Virus record (IMG/VR): IMGVR_UViG_3300040801_001572
Location: 50,655 to 114,654 of that record
Length of the DNA: 64,000 nucleotides
Origin: a virus
Reading direction: 5' to 3' (one strand)
Shown here: positions 27,559 through 33,599 of the stretch, one piece after another
How the letters are laid out: every line of letters begins with the position of its first letter
Numbering within the stretch: position 1 is the stretch's first letter
The notes under the pieces: generated by a model
What the model saw: only the letters and a program-made list of their open reading frames with translations
What the model was told of the DNA's origin: nothing
Database searches by the model: none
Program-made: the position numbers and the translations under genes

Positions 27559-27937
27559 TAGCATGACACGTTGGGCGGAAGCTGCAAAACAGTTCCGCGC
27601 AGATTTACATGAGATCACTTATTTCTCTAGAGACAGAAGAAATCGATATCAGGAAATTTACGCCAGTCACGGTGGCGATCGAAACATATACGTATACCTC
27701 AATATGTTCACACACGAAATACTTCGTATTGTGATCTCGTGCGATTATTCTGCTGACTCGCACCAGAATCAAACCGAATCAGTTGACATTTTAACTAACG
27801 ATGCTAACTTAAAACTTCAGATCGAGAGTTTAGACTCGGTCAGAGAAATGCGTGAATCGATGTCAGTATGTCGCAAACTTGCATACGAAGACACAGTTTA
27901 CGCTACATTAAAGTATGGAAAATTGAAACCTTTCTAA
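27536..27937 (+). CDS. Hypothetical protein
   Basis: 133 aa, beginning MANQLFDDSMTRWAEAAKQF. It ends with a basic YGKLKPF tail. It is the last protein gene before about 700 nt of structured noncoding sequence. No family recognised. Confidence 0.55.
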   Translation: MANQLFDDSMTRWAEAAKQFRADLHEITYFSRDRRNRYQEIYASHGGDRNIYVYLNMFTHEILRIVISCDYSADSHQNQTESVDILTNDANLKLQIESLDSVREMRESMSVCRKLAYEDTVYATLKYGKLKPF

Positions 27938-27974
27938 AGAAGGAGTCGAACATGAATTAACATGTTGTTATAAT

Positions 27975-28456
27975 TTTCAACTATACTTAAGAATGCTCGG
28001 GTACGAGCTGCCTCTAGTTGGAAGGAATGTCCGCCACCAATTATGTAAAATATTCGACAACAGACCCTGGGACATAAAGGCTGTTGTGGGTTGATCACAA
28101 ACCTAACCGAAATTTGTGTGCCTCTTGTTCAGCCTTACATGAATAATGCAAACTAGTCAACGATGGTAGTACCCGCTGCTTTAGTAAGGATAGGCAGCGA
28201 CATTTAAGTGAAACTGTGCGGCATTGGAGCCGCGTCGACAAGGGAGAGTTTACTCCCAGTACAAGATAGCACAGACGCTGTGAGCGGAAATACGTCAGAG
28301 ACTGCCAAATCGCAGTGACCAATTTTTCTGCAAGATGGTGCTCGCAGAAGAGCAATCAGCTGAATCCCCTGAGTGGACAAGTCGATGGCGATGACCTTGT
28401 GCAAAGACGGACAGTGGGCGGGGTAGAGTCCGCCCTCACTTAATTACTCACTTTTT
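27975..28456 (+). ncRNA. Large structured noncoding RNA (about 470 nt), family unknown
   Basis: No plausible gene on either strand. Successive helices are visible: GCTCG/CGAGC near 27996, CAACAG/CTGTTG near 28058-28086, CACAAA/TTTGTG near 28096, GCTGC/GCAGC near 28175, GCGGC/GCCGC near 28218, GGGAG/CTCCC near 28242, CACAG/CTGTG near 28270, TTCTGC/GCAGAA near 28326, and a last strong stem AGTGGGCGG / CCGCCC near 28413-28436. A T6 run follows at 28452. A -10-like TATACT is at 27982. Next to a tRNA region, it could be a GOLLD- or ROOL-type RNA, which needs a covariance search. Confidence 0.65.
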
Positions 28457-28468
28457 TATAAAAAGCAG

Positions 28469-28496
28469 TTGACAGAACATAAATAAACTTTATACT
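28469..28496 (+). promoter_or_regulatory. Sigma70-type promoter
   Basis: TTGACA (28469-28474), 16 nt, TATACT (28491-28496). A hairpin TTTTGGC/GCCAAAA follows near 28517. Confidence 0.7.
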
Positions 28497-28562
28497 GCAC
28501 CGCATTGTTTAGCGATTTTGGCATTGAAGGCCAAAAACTGCAAAAAAACCTGTTAAAAGAGG

Positions 28563-28591
28563 TTGACTTTTGTTTGGAAGCTAAATATAAT
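28563..28591 (+). promoter_or_regulatory. Sigma70-type promoter
   Basis: TTGACT (28563-28568), 17 nt, TATAAT (28586-28591), upstream of the small gene at 28640. Confidence 0.8.
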
Positions 28592-28639
28592 TGCGGAACA
28601 GTTAACGAGTTCCACTGCGTTGGGCTCTAATTAAAGGAA

Positions 28640-28804
28640 ATGGTAAGACAAATGTTTACGATATTACACGACAAGCAACTCGGACATCGCTGGCAAGCGA
28701 CCGCATCCGTGTTGGCGTGTGGATCAGAACTGAGTCTGATGGAACCTGGCTTTAATTATGATCCGATTAGCGCAGCTTCTTTAGGGGAGGAAGAGCTTTA
28801 CTAG
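28640..28804 (+). CDS. Tiny protein (50 or 54 aa) with its own promoter and terminator
   Basis: A short frame that starts at ATG 28640 or, more likely, ATG 28652, since AAAGGA at 28633-28638 is too close to the first. The product ends SAASLGEEELY and includes HRWQATASVLACG. It is flanked by two strong sigma70-type promoters and a terminator, so it is a self-contained early unit inside an otherwise noncoding region. No family recognised; a small host-takeover protein would fit the setting. Confidence 0.55.
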   Translation: MVRQMFTILHDKQLGHRWQATASVLACGSELSLMEPGFNYDPISAASLGEEELY

Positions 28805-28837
28805 AATGACTTAGTGAACTCAAGCAAGAACCTAAAG

Positions 28838-28863
28838 AAGCAGCTCAAGAAGCTGCTTTTTTT
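28838..28863 (+). terminator. Rho-independent terminator
   Basis: Stem AAGCAGCT / AGCTGCTT with loop CAAGA and a following T run. Confidence 0.9.
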
Positions 28864-28865
28864 AT

Positions 28866-29128
28866 GGCTAAAGTTTTGTAAGGCAGCTTGGATAGAAAAC
28901 TTTAGCCCGTGTAGACACCAACTACGCGGTGATGGTAAGGACGGCTTAGTATGAAAGCGCAGAGGTTGAAATCCCTCCCGACTCATACTTTGGCAACCCC
29001 GGCTAGTGCGGTAGCTAGTTCGGTCCAGGTACCCCGGAACTCTATTCGTGAGGACGAATTTTGCGGGATAGAATTTGTCCTTGATTTTTCGGTGGGCGAA
29101 AGGAAATAGGTCCGAGTAGCCCACTTTT
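28866..29128 (+). ncRNA. Structured noncoding RNA upstream of tRNA-His
   Basis: About 260 nt with clear helices: AGTATGA (28948-28954) / TCATACT (28983-28989) enclosing a T-loop-like hairpin (AGG-TTGAAAT-CCCT), a CCCCGG/CCGG region near 28997-29037, a GGACGAATT / AATTTGTCC hairpin near 29052-29080, and a final GTGGGC (29092-29097) / GCCCAC (29119-29124) stem followed by TTTT. No reading frame of note. Family unknown. Confidence 0.6.
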
Positions 29129-29147
29129 AATATTAAGTGCTTTTTGT

Positions 29148-29236
29148 GGTGGCTGTGACGAAATTGGTAGCCGTGCAAGGTTGTGACCCTTGTGTCTGTA
29201 ATGGACGTGGGAGTTCGAGTCTCCTCAGTCACCCCA
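29148..29236 (+). tRNA. tRNA-His (GTG) with a long variable arm
   Basis: Acceptor GTGGCTG/CAGTCAC with the extra G-1 (29148) facing C73, the His identity pair, and encoded CCA. Loop TTGTGAC gives GTG. Unusually it has a class II-type variable arm (TGTCTGTAATGGACG) and a Leu-like D arm (GACGAAATTGGTAG). Confidence 0.9.
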
Positions 29237-29311
29237 AAGAGCATTTGTAATACCCCAAGAACTATGTGACCTCAACCTTGGCATATAAATGAATCACATA
29301 GGAGAAATGTT

Positions 29312-29689
29312 ATGATTTACGTAGAAGACTTTCAGTCTTGGGAAGATGTTGAGCAGTGCTTCAACATGAAAGAGGATAATGCAATTCCGTTATACGCTGA
29401 GTATACCTACGAGAACTACGATGGCTCTGCTTTCGTGTTGTATGTTGATCGTCGTGATATGCAGTTGTATGCGGTATACGGAGGACACTGTTCTTGCTAC
29501 GGCTTAGAAGACCAGTGGGATCCTGAGCATATTCCTTGGAATGTATCTGCAGAGATGGTAGGTAAAACTGCTAGCTTAGGTGGATACGAACAGGTTGTTC
29601 TTGACATGATAAACTCAATCGTGGGCTCCGGTTCCGAAGAGGACATCATGCAAGGATTAACTGTGTTCAAACTAAAGCACTCAGTGTAG
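29312..29689 (+). CDS. Hypothetical protein
   Basis: 125 aa after a good AGGAG site. Acidic and aromatic, with a GGHCSCYGLEDQWDPEHIPW segment in the middle. The pattern resembles small hypothetical proteins common in large phages; no function can be given. Confidence 0.65.
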   Translation: MIYVEDFQSWEDVEQCFNMKEDNAIPLYAEYTYENYDGSAFVLYVDRRDMQLYAVYGGHCSCYGLEDQWDPEHIPWNVSAEMVGKTASLGGYEQVVLDMINSIVGSGSEEDIMQGLTVFKLKHSV

Positions 29690-29705
29690 GAAACTACACT
29701 GTTTT

Positions 29706-29780
29706 CTCCCGGTCGATTATTGGTTAAATCATCTGCCTTTCAAGCAGAAGCACGGAGTTCGATCCTCCGTCGGGAGACCA
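29706..29780 (+). tRNA. tRNA-Glu (TTC)
   Basis: Anticodon arm TCTGC-CTTTCAA-GCAGA; T arm CGGAG-TTCGATC-CTCCG; C1-G72 acceptor; encoded ACCA. Confidence 0.9.
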
Positions 29781-29784
29781 AATT

Positions 29785-29925
29785 AGGTAGTATGCTACGA
29801 ACCTCACATGGAGGAGACGCGGATCTACCGAGTCGTTAGAATAGATGATTAGCATGAACCTTGCTCGACCATCTAATAGTTCTAGACTATTAGACTCAAG
29901 CGACTGGATTGCTAGTGTACTACCT
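29785..29925 (+). ncRNA. Structured RNA between two tRNA-Glu genes
   Basis: An outer helix AGGTAGTA (29785-29792) / TACTACCT (29918-29925) encloses about 125 nt with a perfect hairpin CTAATAGT-TCTAG-ACTATTAG near 29873 and an AGTCG/CGACT pair. There is no ribosome site or frame. It is flanked on both sides by tRNAs, so tRNA processing would release it. Confidence 0.6.
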
Positions 29926-29941
29926 AGCGGCGGGCTTATAT

Positions 29942-30029
29942 GTCGTAGTGGACGAATGGTAGAGTCGCCGGGCTTTCACCCCGGAGTTGCGTATGCATGT
30001 TGCGAGTTCGAGTCTCATCTACGATTCCA
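29942..30029 (+). tRNA. tRNA-Glu (TTC), long variable arm
   Basis: Acceptor GTCGTAG/CTACGAT (G1-T72), anticodon arm CCGGG-CTTTCAC-CCCGG, a 17-nt variable region with a TGC/GCA stem, encoded CCA after T73. The T stem has one mismatch. It may be a remodelled tRNA. Confidence 0.75.
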
Positions 30030-30038
30030 AACAAGTTT

Positions 30039-30046
30039 TATAAATA
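30039..30046 (+). promoter_or_regulatory. Late promoter, 5 nt from the start codon
   Basis: TATAAATA followed by GGTGT and then ATG at 30052. Confidence 0.8.
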
Positions 30047-30051
30047 GGTGT

Positions 30052-30711
30052 ATGATCTACATTGTTTATAAAACAACAAATACTGCTAACGGAAAAGAAT
30101 ACATCGGATGCCATAAAACAAAAGACATTGACGATGGCTATTTAGGGTCCGGAAGATTGCTTCGAGAAGCAATAGTTAAATACGGCATAGATTCTTTTCG
30201 TAGAGAGATTATTGCTATATTAGATAGCGAAAAAGAAATGTTTGCGTTAGAAGCAAGTATTGTTGATCGAAATTACGTCGATAGAAACGATACATATAAT
30301 TTAACATTAGGTGGCCATGGAGGATTCTCTCATATATCGAAAGAATCTATGTTAGAGAGAAACTTGCAAATTAATTCACATCGTGATTACGAGTGTGAAC
30401 TTTACAAAGAAAATTTAAAAGCATCTCTTGCTACTGTAGACTACAGCGAAAGAAATAAGCGAAGAAGAGAAACGTTAGTTAATCGATATGGCTGCGTTCC
30501 TTCTTCGTTTAAAGGCAGAGAGCATACTGATGAATCAAAGAAGAAAATTGGTTCGGCAAATTCAAAACACCAGCAAGGCACCGGCAACAGCCAATACGGA
30601 ACTTGTTGGATATACAATTTGCATCTAAAGAAGAATCAGAAAATTCCTAAATGCGATCTTGATGCGTGGCTAGATAAAGGCTGGCACAAAGGTCGTAAGC
30701 TAAAATTTTAG
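30052..30711 (+). CDS. GIY-YIG homing endonuclease
   Basis: 219 aa starting MIYIVYKTTNTANGKEYIGC (GIY-YIG motifs), then YLGSGRLLREAIVKYG and a catalytic-type E in REIIAIL. A NUMOD3-like REHTDESKKKIG precedes the C-terminal cassette NSQYGTCWIYN...GWHKGRKLKF shared with the other nucleases here. ATG chosen because it lies 5 nt from a late box; upstream codons run through tRNA and RNA. The TAG stop ends on the first base of tRNA-Ala. Confidence 0.92.
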   Translation: MIYIVYKTTNTANGKEYIGCHKTKDIDDGYLGSGRLLREAIVKYGIDSFRREIIAILDSEKEMFALEASIVDRNYVDRNDTYNLTLGGHGGFSHISKESMLERNLQINSHRDYECELYKENLKASLATVDYSERNKRRRETLVNRYGCVPSSFKGREHTDESKKKIGSANSKHQQGTGNSQYGTCWIYNLHLKKNQKIPKCDLDAWLDKGWHKGRKLKF

Positions 30712-30782
30712 GGGGTGCCATATGGGATGGACTTTGCACTTGCACTGCGAATGGCGGGGATCGTTACCCCGTTCCTCCACCA
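30711..30782 (+). tRNA. tRNA-Ala (TGC)
   Basis: Anticodon loop CTTGCAC; G3-T70 wobble in the acceptor, the Ala identity element; encoded ACCA. Short D arm, and a T loop ATCGTTA instead of TTCGATT. Confidence 0.8.
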
Positions 30783-30788
30783 AATTAT

Positions 30789-30865
30789 GCCGATGACGCG
30801 TCCTGGGGGACCAACACGACTGTCTATCGTGTGCATGGCGGGTTCGATTCCCGTCTTCGGCGCCA
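30789..30865 (+). tRNA. tRNA-Asp (GTC)
   Basis: CACGA-CTGTCTA-TCGTG anticodon arm, G73, encoded CCA; one mismatch in the acceptor. Confidence 0.88.
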
Positions 30866-30935
30866 AACATGATATGTACTTTTCCGTTAGTCAGCTACTC
30901 CAGTAGCCGAGAAAATGCCTCTATCAACTTTTTAT

Positions 30936-31023
30936 GCCCCGGTAGGCGAATTGGTATAGCCAGCAGGCTGAGAACTTGCGTCCCTCTGTAGACTTGTCGG
31001 TTCGAGTCCGACTCGGGGCACCA
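30936..31023 (+). tRNA. tRNA-Leu (GAG)
   Basis: Class II. GCAGG-CTGAGAA-CTTGC anticodon arm, long variable arm, GCCCCGG/TCGGGGC acceptor, ACCA. It is one of only two clearly class II leucine tRNAs here. Confidence 0.92.
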
Positions 31024-31076
31024 TCTTCATACTAGTTTATTGTGCTGTACGAAAACTAGTTTATTGTGTTAAAAAT

Positions 31077-31152
31077 GTGTGCGTGACAGAATGGCTAATG
31101 TAGCGGATTGCAACCCCGTTTTTTGCTGGTTCGATTCCAGTCGCACACTCCA
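31077..31152 (+). tRNA. tRNA-Cys (GCA)
   Basis: Loop TTGCAAC, GTGTGCG/CGCACAC acceptor, T73 (as expected for Cys), CCA. An A-C mismatch closes the anticodon stem. A 14-nt direct repeat (ACTAGTTTATTGTG) lies in the 50-nt spacer upstream. Confidence 0.88.
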
Positions 31153-31160
31153 AATTCCAT

Positions 31161-31234
31161 GCCCGGTTAGTTTAATGGAAAAACATCTGTGTTACATACA
31201 GAAGACGTTGGCTCGATTCCAGCACTGGGTACCA
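31161..31234 (+). tRNA. tRNA-Val (TAC)
   Basis: TCTGT-GTTACAT-ACAGA anticodon arm; acceptor GCCCGGT/ACTGGGT; ACCA. Confidence 0.9.
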
Positions 31235-31240
31235 AACAAT

Positions 31241-31318
31241 GGGGGGTGAGCTAGTCTGGTGATTCAGCGTCCGCCTGAAGAGCGGAAGAACTTGGTTCGA
31301 TTCCAAGACCCTTCACCA
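31241..31318 (+). tRNA. tRNA-Phe (GAA)
   Basis: TCCGC-CTGAAGA-GCGGA anticodon arm; T arm TTGG-TTCGATT-CCAA; ACCA. Confidence 0.92.
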
Positions 31319-31362
31319 AATATAGATATTTCCGACTAAATACAAATTTAGGAGGAGATATC

Positions 31363-31731
31363 ATGGCAGTAAATCAAATACCGAGCAAACATGCTTTTGC
31401 TTTTACAGTAACTGACACCGCTGGTGTAGAACATAAACTTTGGTGGGATCTAGTGCAAAGTGTATATTTTGCATGGGAAACCGGAGTGTTCCTTATACAC
31501 CTAGACGACGGTGTTTACAAGCGTATCGCCGCGGCCGACCTGTACCCAGAATCACAAGCTCCAGAAGGGCGATATGTGAAATTGGTAAACGATTGTCGTA
31601 GTACGTTTAATGAAAAGATTTCTAGCATGTTTCTTACTGCAGAGTTAGGTGAACACCCAGTCGATGACGAAGCATTTGATGCACTAGTCACCGGACTAGT
31701 GTGGGATCCTGAAGCACAACAGTTCAAATAA
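31363..31731 (+). CDS. Hypothetical protein
   Basis: 122 aa with a strong AGGAGGAG site and a CTAAATAC late box 25 nt upstream. It begins MAVNQIPSKHAFAFTVTDTA, has beta-rich character, and lies between tRNA-Phe and tRNA-Gly. No family recognised. Confidence 0.65.
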   Translation: MAVNQIPSKHAFAFTVTDTAGVEHKLWWDLVQSVYFAWETGVFLIHLDDGVYKRIAAADLYPESQAPEGRYVKLVNDCRSTFNEKISSMFLTAELGEHPVDDEAFDALVTGLVWDPEAQQFK

Positions 31732-31732
31732 C

Positions 31733-31816
31733 GCGGGCTGCAGGCTAACTGGCGTAGCCGACGGGCTTCCACCCCGTTCCGAAAGGTTCAGAGTTCGATT
31801 CTCTCAGTCCGCTCCA
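31733..31816 (+). tRNA. tRNA-Gly (TCC)
   Basis: ACGGG-CTTCCAC-CCCGT anticodon arm; variable arm carries CC-GAAA-GG, a small GNRA hairpin; T73, CCA. Confidence 0.88.
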
Positions 31817-31822
31817 ATTTTT

Positions 31823-31896
31823 GCGTGTGTAGTATAATGGTATTATGCTAGGTTGCCAGCTTAGTGATGCAGGTTCGATTCCTGTCACCCGCACCA
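31823..31896 (+). tRNA. tRNA-Gly (GCC)
   Basis: CTAGG-TTGCCAG-CTTAG anticodon arm; acceptor with one T-C mismatch; ACCA. Confidence 0.85.
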
Positions 31897-31902
31897 AACA
31901 AT

Positions 31903-31973
31903 GGGTCGTTGCTCTGGGAGCAAATTGGATTCCAAACCCAATGAGGAGGGTTCGAAACCTTCACGGCCTGCCA
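31903..31973 (+). tRNA. tRNA-Trp (CCA)
   Basis: Loop TTCCAAA gives CCA; G73 and encoded CCA. The D loop is only about 3 nt (CTC-TGG-GAG), unusually short, and A-C closes the anticodon stem. Confidence 0.78.
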
Positions 31974-32035
31974 ATCATGCACATATAAGTCGGTAGGTAC
32001 GTTGATCCTGACTATATCACTGTGCACTAAATAAT

Positions 32036-32088
32036 GCCCCGGTAGTGTAATGGCCATCACGCTTGACTGTCTATCAGGAAACCGGAGT
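32036..32088 (+). pseudogene. 5' part of a tRNA-Asp (GTC), truncated
   Basis: Acceptor strand, D arm and anticodon arm (CTTGA-CTGTCTA-TCAGG) are intact and the T arm begins (CCGGAG), then the sequence runs into the late promoter of the endonuclease gene. No matching 3' half (needed ...CCGGGGC) follows the nuclease; instead a complete, different tRNA-Asp is there. Confidence 0.75.
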
Positions 32089-32091
32089 AAA

Positions 32092-32099
32092 GATAAATA
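32092..32099 (+). promoter_or_regulatory. Late promoter, 5 nt from the start codon
   Basis: GATAAATA, then GTATT, then ATG at 32105. Confidence 0.8.
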
Positions 32100-32104
32100 G
32101 TATT

Positions 32105-32812
32105 ATGAATTATACAAGAATTTATAATGCTATTATTTCGAGAGCAAAAATGCGTCCGGTTTTAGAAGGATACGCCGAAAGGCACCACATAATTCCTAGA
32201 TCATTAGGCGGCACAGACGATTTAGATAATCTAGTTATGTTAACAGCCAAGGAGCATTTTATATGCCACCTGCTTTTAGCTAAGATGTACGAGAAAAATT
32301 CTGTGGAATGGCAAAAGATGACCAAGGCATTGATGATGATGCGAGCGTCTGGTAATGCACATGACAGATATACGTCGGCAACATACGAGTATTTTAAAGA
32401 GGCGTTTTCCGAAGCACAGAGTTATGCACAACGAGGCAGTCGAAATAGTAGTTATGGAACTCGATGGATTCACAGTTTAGAATTTAAGCAATCTAAAAAA
32501 ATCTGTAAAAAGGCACCTTTGCCTGATGGCTGGAACGAAGGCAGAATTATTGACTTTGAAAAACATGCCTCTGCTATGATGAAGAAAAAGTTATTAGAAG
32601 ATCAACAAGCAGAATGGGTTGCCAGGTTAGGCATAATATTAGAATATTATAGAGATAACGATATTTCCATCAGGGCGTTGTCGAAAAAGTTTAATGTAAA
32701 CGGTAACATTTATAAGCAGTTTGAAAAATATTACCCAGAAGAATATCGAGATATTGTGATGGATAAGCCTCGCAATAGCAACAAAGGAAAAGGTAGATAT
32801 ATGCCTGCGTAG
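32105..32812 (+). CDS. HNH homing endonuclease
   Basis: 235 aa. HNH motif at about residues 25-60: ERHHIIPRSLGGTDDLDNLV followed by EHFICHLLLAKMY. C-terminal cassette NSSYGTRWIHS...LPDGWNEGRIIDF as in the GIY-YIG proteins here, then a helix-turn-helix-like end. The last codons (MPA, stop) lie within the first 10 nt of tRNA-Asp. It separates a truncated tRNA-Asp from an intact one. Confidence 0.92.
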   Translation: MNYTRIYNAIISRAKMRPVLEGYAERHHIIPRSLGGTDDLDNLVMLTAKEHFICHLLLAKMYEKNSVEWQKMTKALMMMRASGNAHDRYTSATYEYFKEAFSEAQSYAQRGSRNSSYGTRWIHSLEFKQSKKICKKAPLPDGWNEGRIIDFEKHASAMMKKKLLEDQQAEWVARLGIILEYYRDNDISIRALSKKFNVNGNIYKQFEKYYPEEYRDIVMDKPRNSNKGKGRYMPA

Positions 32813-32878
32813 CTCAATCGGGAGAGCACCGGCCTGTCACGTCGGAGGTAGTGAGATCGAAACTCATCGCAGGCGCCA
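32803..32878 (+). tRNA. tRNA-Asp (GTC)
   Basis: CCGGC-CTGTCAC-GTCGG anticodon arm; GCCTGCG/CGCAGGC acceptor; G73, CCA. Its 5' end overlaps the HNH reading frame by 10 nt. Confidence 0.92.
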
Positions 32879-32951
32879 AATTACTTAAACGGAGAATGTA
32901 TGTTCAACACTAGTTAAGCACTTCTTATTCATGGAATAAGGAGGTGCTATT

Positions 32952-33176
32952 ATGAACAGAGCACAATATATGACTCCTGAGCAAAAAGCTCTTTGGGAGT
33001 CCGCTGAAAAGCGTGAGGGTCGCAAGATTAAAAGGACCCACGAGAACTGCCGCAAAATCCTAGGCCGTTACATTACGGTCAAGGACAATGCGGGAAACAA
33101 AACCCGCGTGTTTCGCCCTGGCGTGGCGAGACCTGGCAAGACTGCGCGAGATCGCGCAAGGAGGCGCGGGAAGTAA
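32952..33176 (+). CDS. Small basic protein
   Basis: 74 aa after AAGGAGG. Very basic (about one third Lys/Arg), with KRTHENCRKILGRYITVKDN and an Arg-rich tail, so probably nucleic-acid binding. Base composition is more GC-rich than its neighbours, hinting at a different origin. No family recognised. Confidence 0.65.
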   Translation: MNRAQYMTPEQKALWESAEKREGRKIKRTHENCRKILGRYITVKDNAGNKTRVFRPGVARPGKTARDRARRRGK

Positions 33177-33183
33177 AAACAGA

Positions 33184-33274
33184 GGAGGGTGATCCTGTCT
33201 GGGACAGGCGTGGTCTTGAAAACCAATGGAGGGTAGAAATATCCTTGCAGTTCGATTCTAGCCGCCCTCTGCCA
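33184..33274 (+). tRNA. tRNA-Ser (TGA)
   Basis: Class II. Loop CTTGAAA gives TGA; GGAGGGT/GCCCTCT acceptor; G73 as in Ser; CCA. Confidence 0.9.
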
Positions 33275-33497
33275 AATTGCGTCGGTGTCTTCCATGCTTA
33301 ACTTTTAGCGAAGTGAGGGGAGACGAACGTATAGCTTGTACGAACGGTGTCCTAACGCTGCGCCACGTTTCTCGCTATTCGTTAGGTGTCAAGCTTAAGA
33401 AGCGGCCAACAAAACAGGTTATTTCGGGCAGGGCAGAGACGAGCGTAACCCCCGAATGACTTGGGCAGGAGTTGCGACCTGTCGACGCACTTATTAG
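33275..33497 (+). ncRNA. Structured RNA between tRNA-Ser and a hammerhead ribozyme
   Basis: About 220 nt without a gene. Helices: GTCTTCC/GGGGAGAC near 33286-33330, CCTAACG/CGTTAGG (about 33351-33386), TTCGGG/CCCGAA near 33423-33457, CAGG/CCTG near 33467. The upstream end would be set by tRNA-Ser 3' processing and the downstream end by ribozyme cleavage at 33542, giving an RNA of about 268 nt. Confidence 0.6.
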
Positions 33498-33547
33498 CCG
33501 TCCTGATGATGACTTAGAGGAGTCGAAACACCACATGGTGTAGGCGG
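33498..33547 (+). ncRNA. Hammerhead ribozyme
   Basis: Core CTGATGA (33503-33509) and GAAA (33525-33528) are in the right order. Stem I: CCGTC (33498-33502) / GGCGG (33543-33547). Stem II: GACT/AGTC with a 6-nt loop. Stem III: CACC/GGTG with loop ACAT. Then T33541-A33542, so cleavage is predicted after 33542. Stem I is open, so type I. One deviation: an extra T (33510) between CTGATGA and stem II, which could lower activity. Confidence 0.78.
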
Positions 33548-33568
33548 AGTAGAAGCGTAACTGTAAAT

Positions 33569-33599
33569 GATAAATAAAGTAGTCGGTAAAGGCTACTTT
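33569..33599 (+). promoter_or_regulatory. Late promoter and start-site hairpin
   Basis: GATAAATA (33569-33576) is followed by a 7-bp hairpin AAAGTAG/CTACTTT and then directly by ATG at 33600. This is the only late-box endonuclease gene here with a hairpin between box and start. Confidence 0.6.

Noticed and set aside
28095-28404. Minus-strand reading frames of 66-86 codons in the noncoding region
   Set aside because: No start context, and they lie over a series of hairpins; codon use is random.
29845-30051. An N-terminal extension of the GIY-YIG protein at 30052 by 69 codons
   Set aside because: The extension passes through a structured RNA and a whole tRNA-Glu; the late promoter and conserved N-terminus place the start at 30052.
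31034-31067. Possible CRISPR-like repeats (ACTAGTTTATTGTG twice)
   Set aside because: Only two short copies with no regular spacer; simply a local duplication between tRNAs. No CRISPR array or cas gene is seen in the window.
33277-33459. A 60-codon frame after tRNA-Ser
   Set aside because: No ribosome site; the same bases form the helices of the RNA upstream of the ribozyme.
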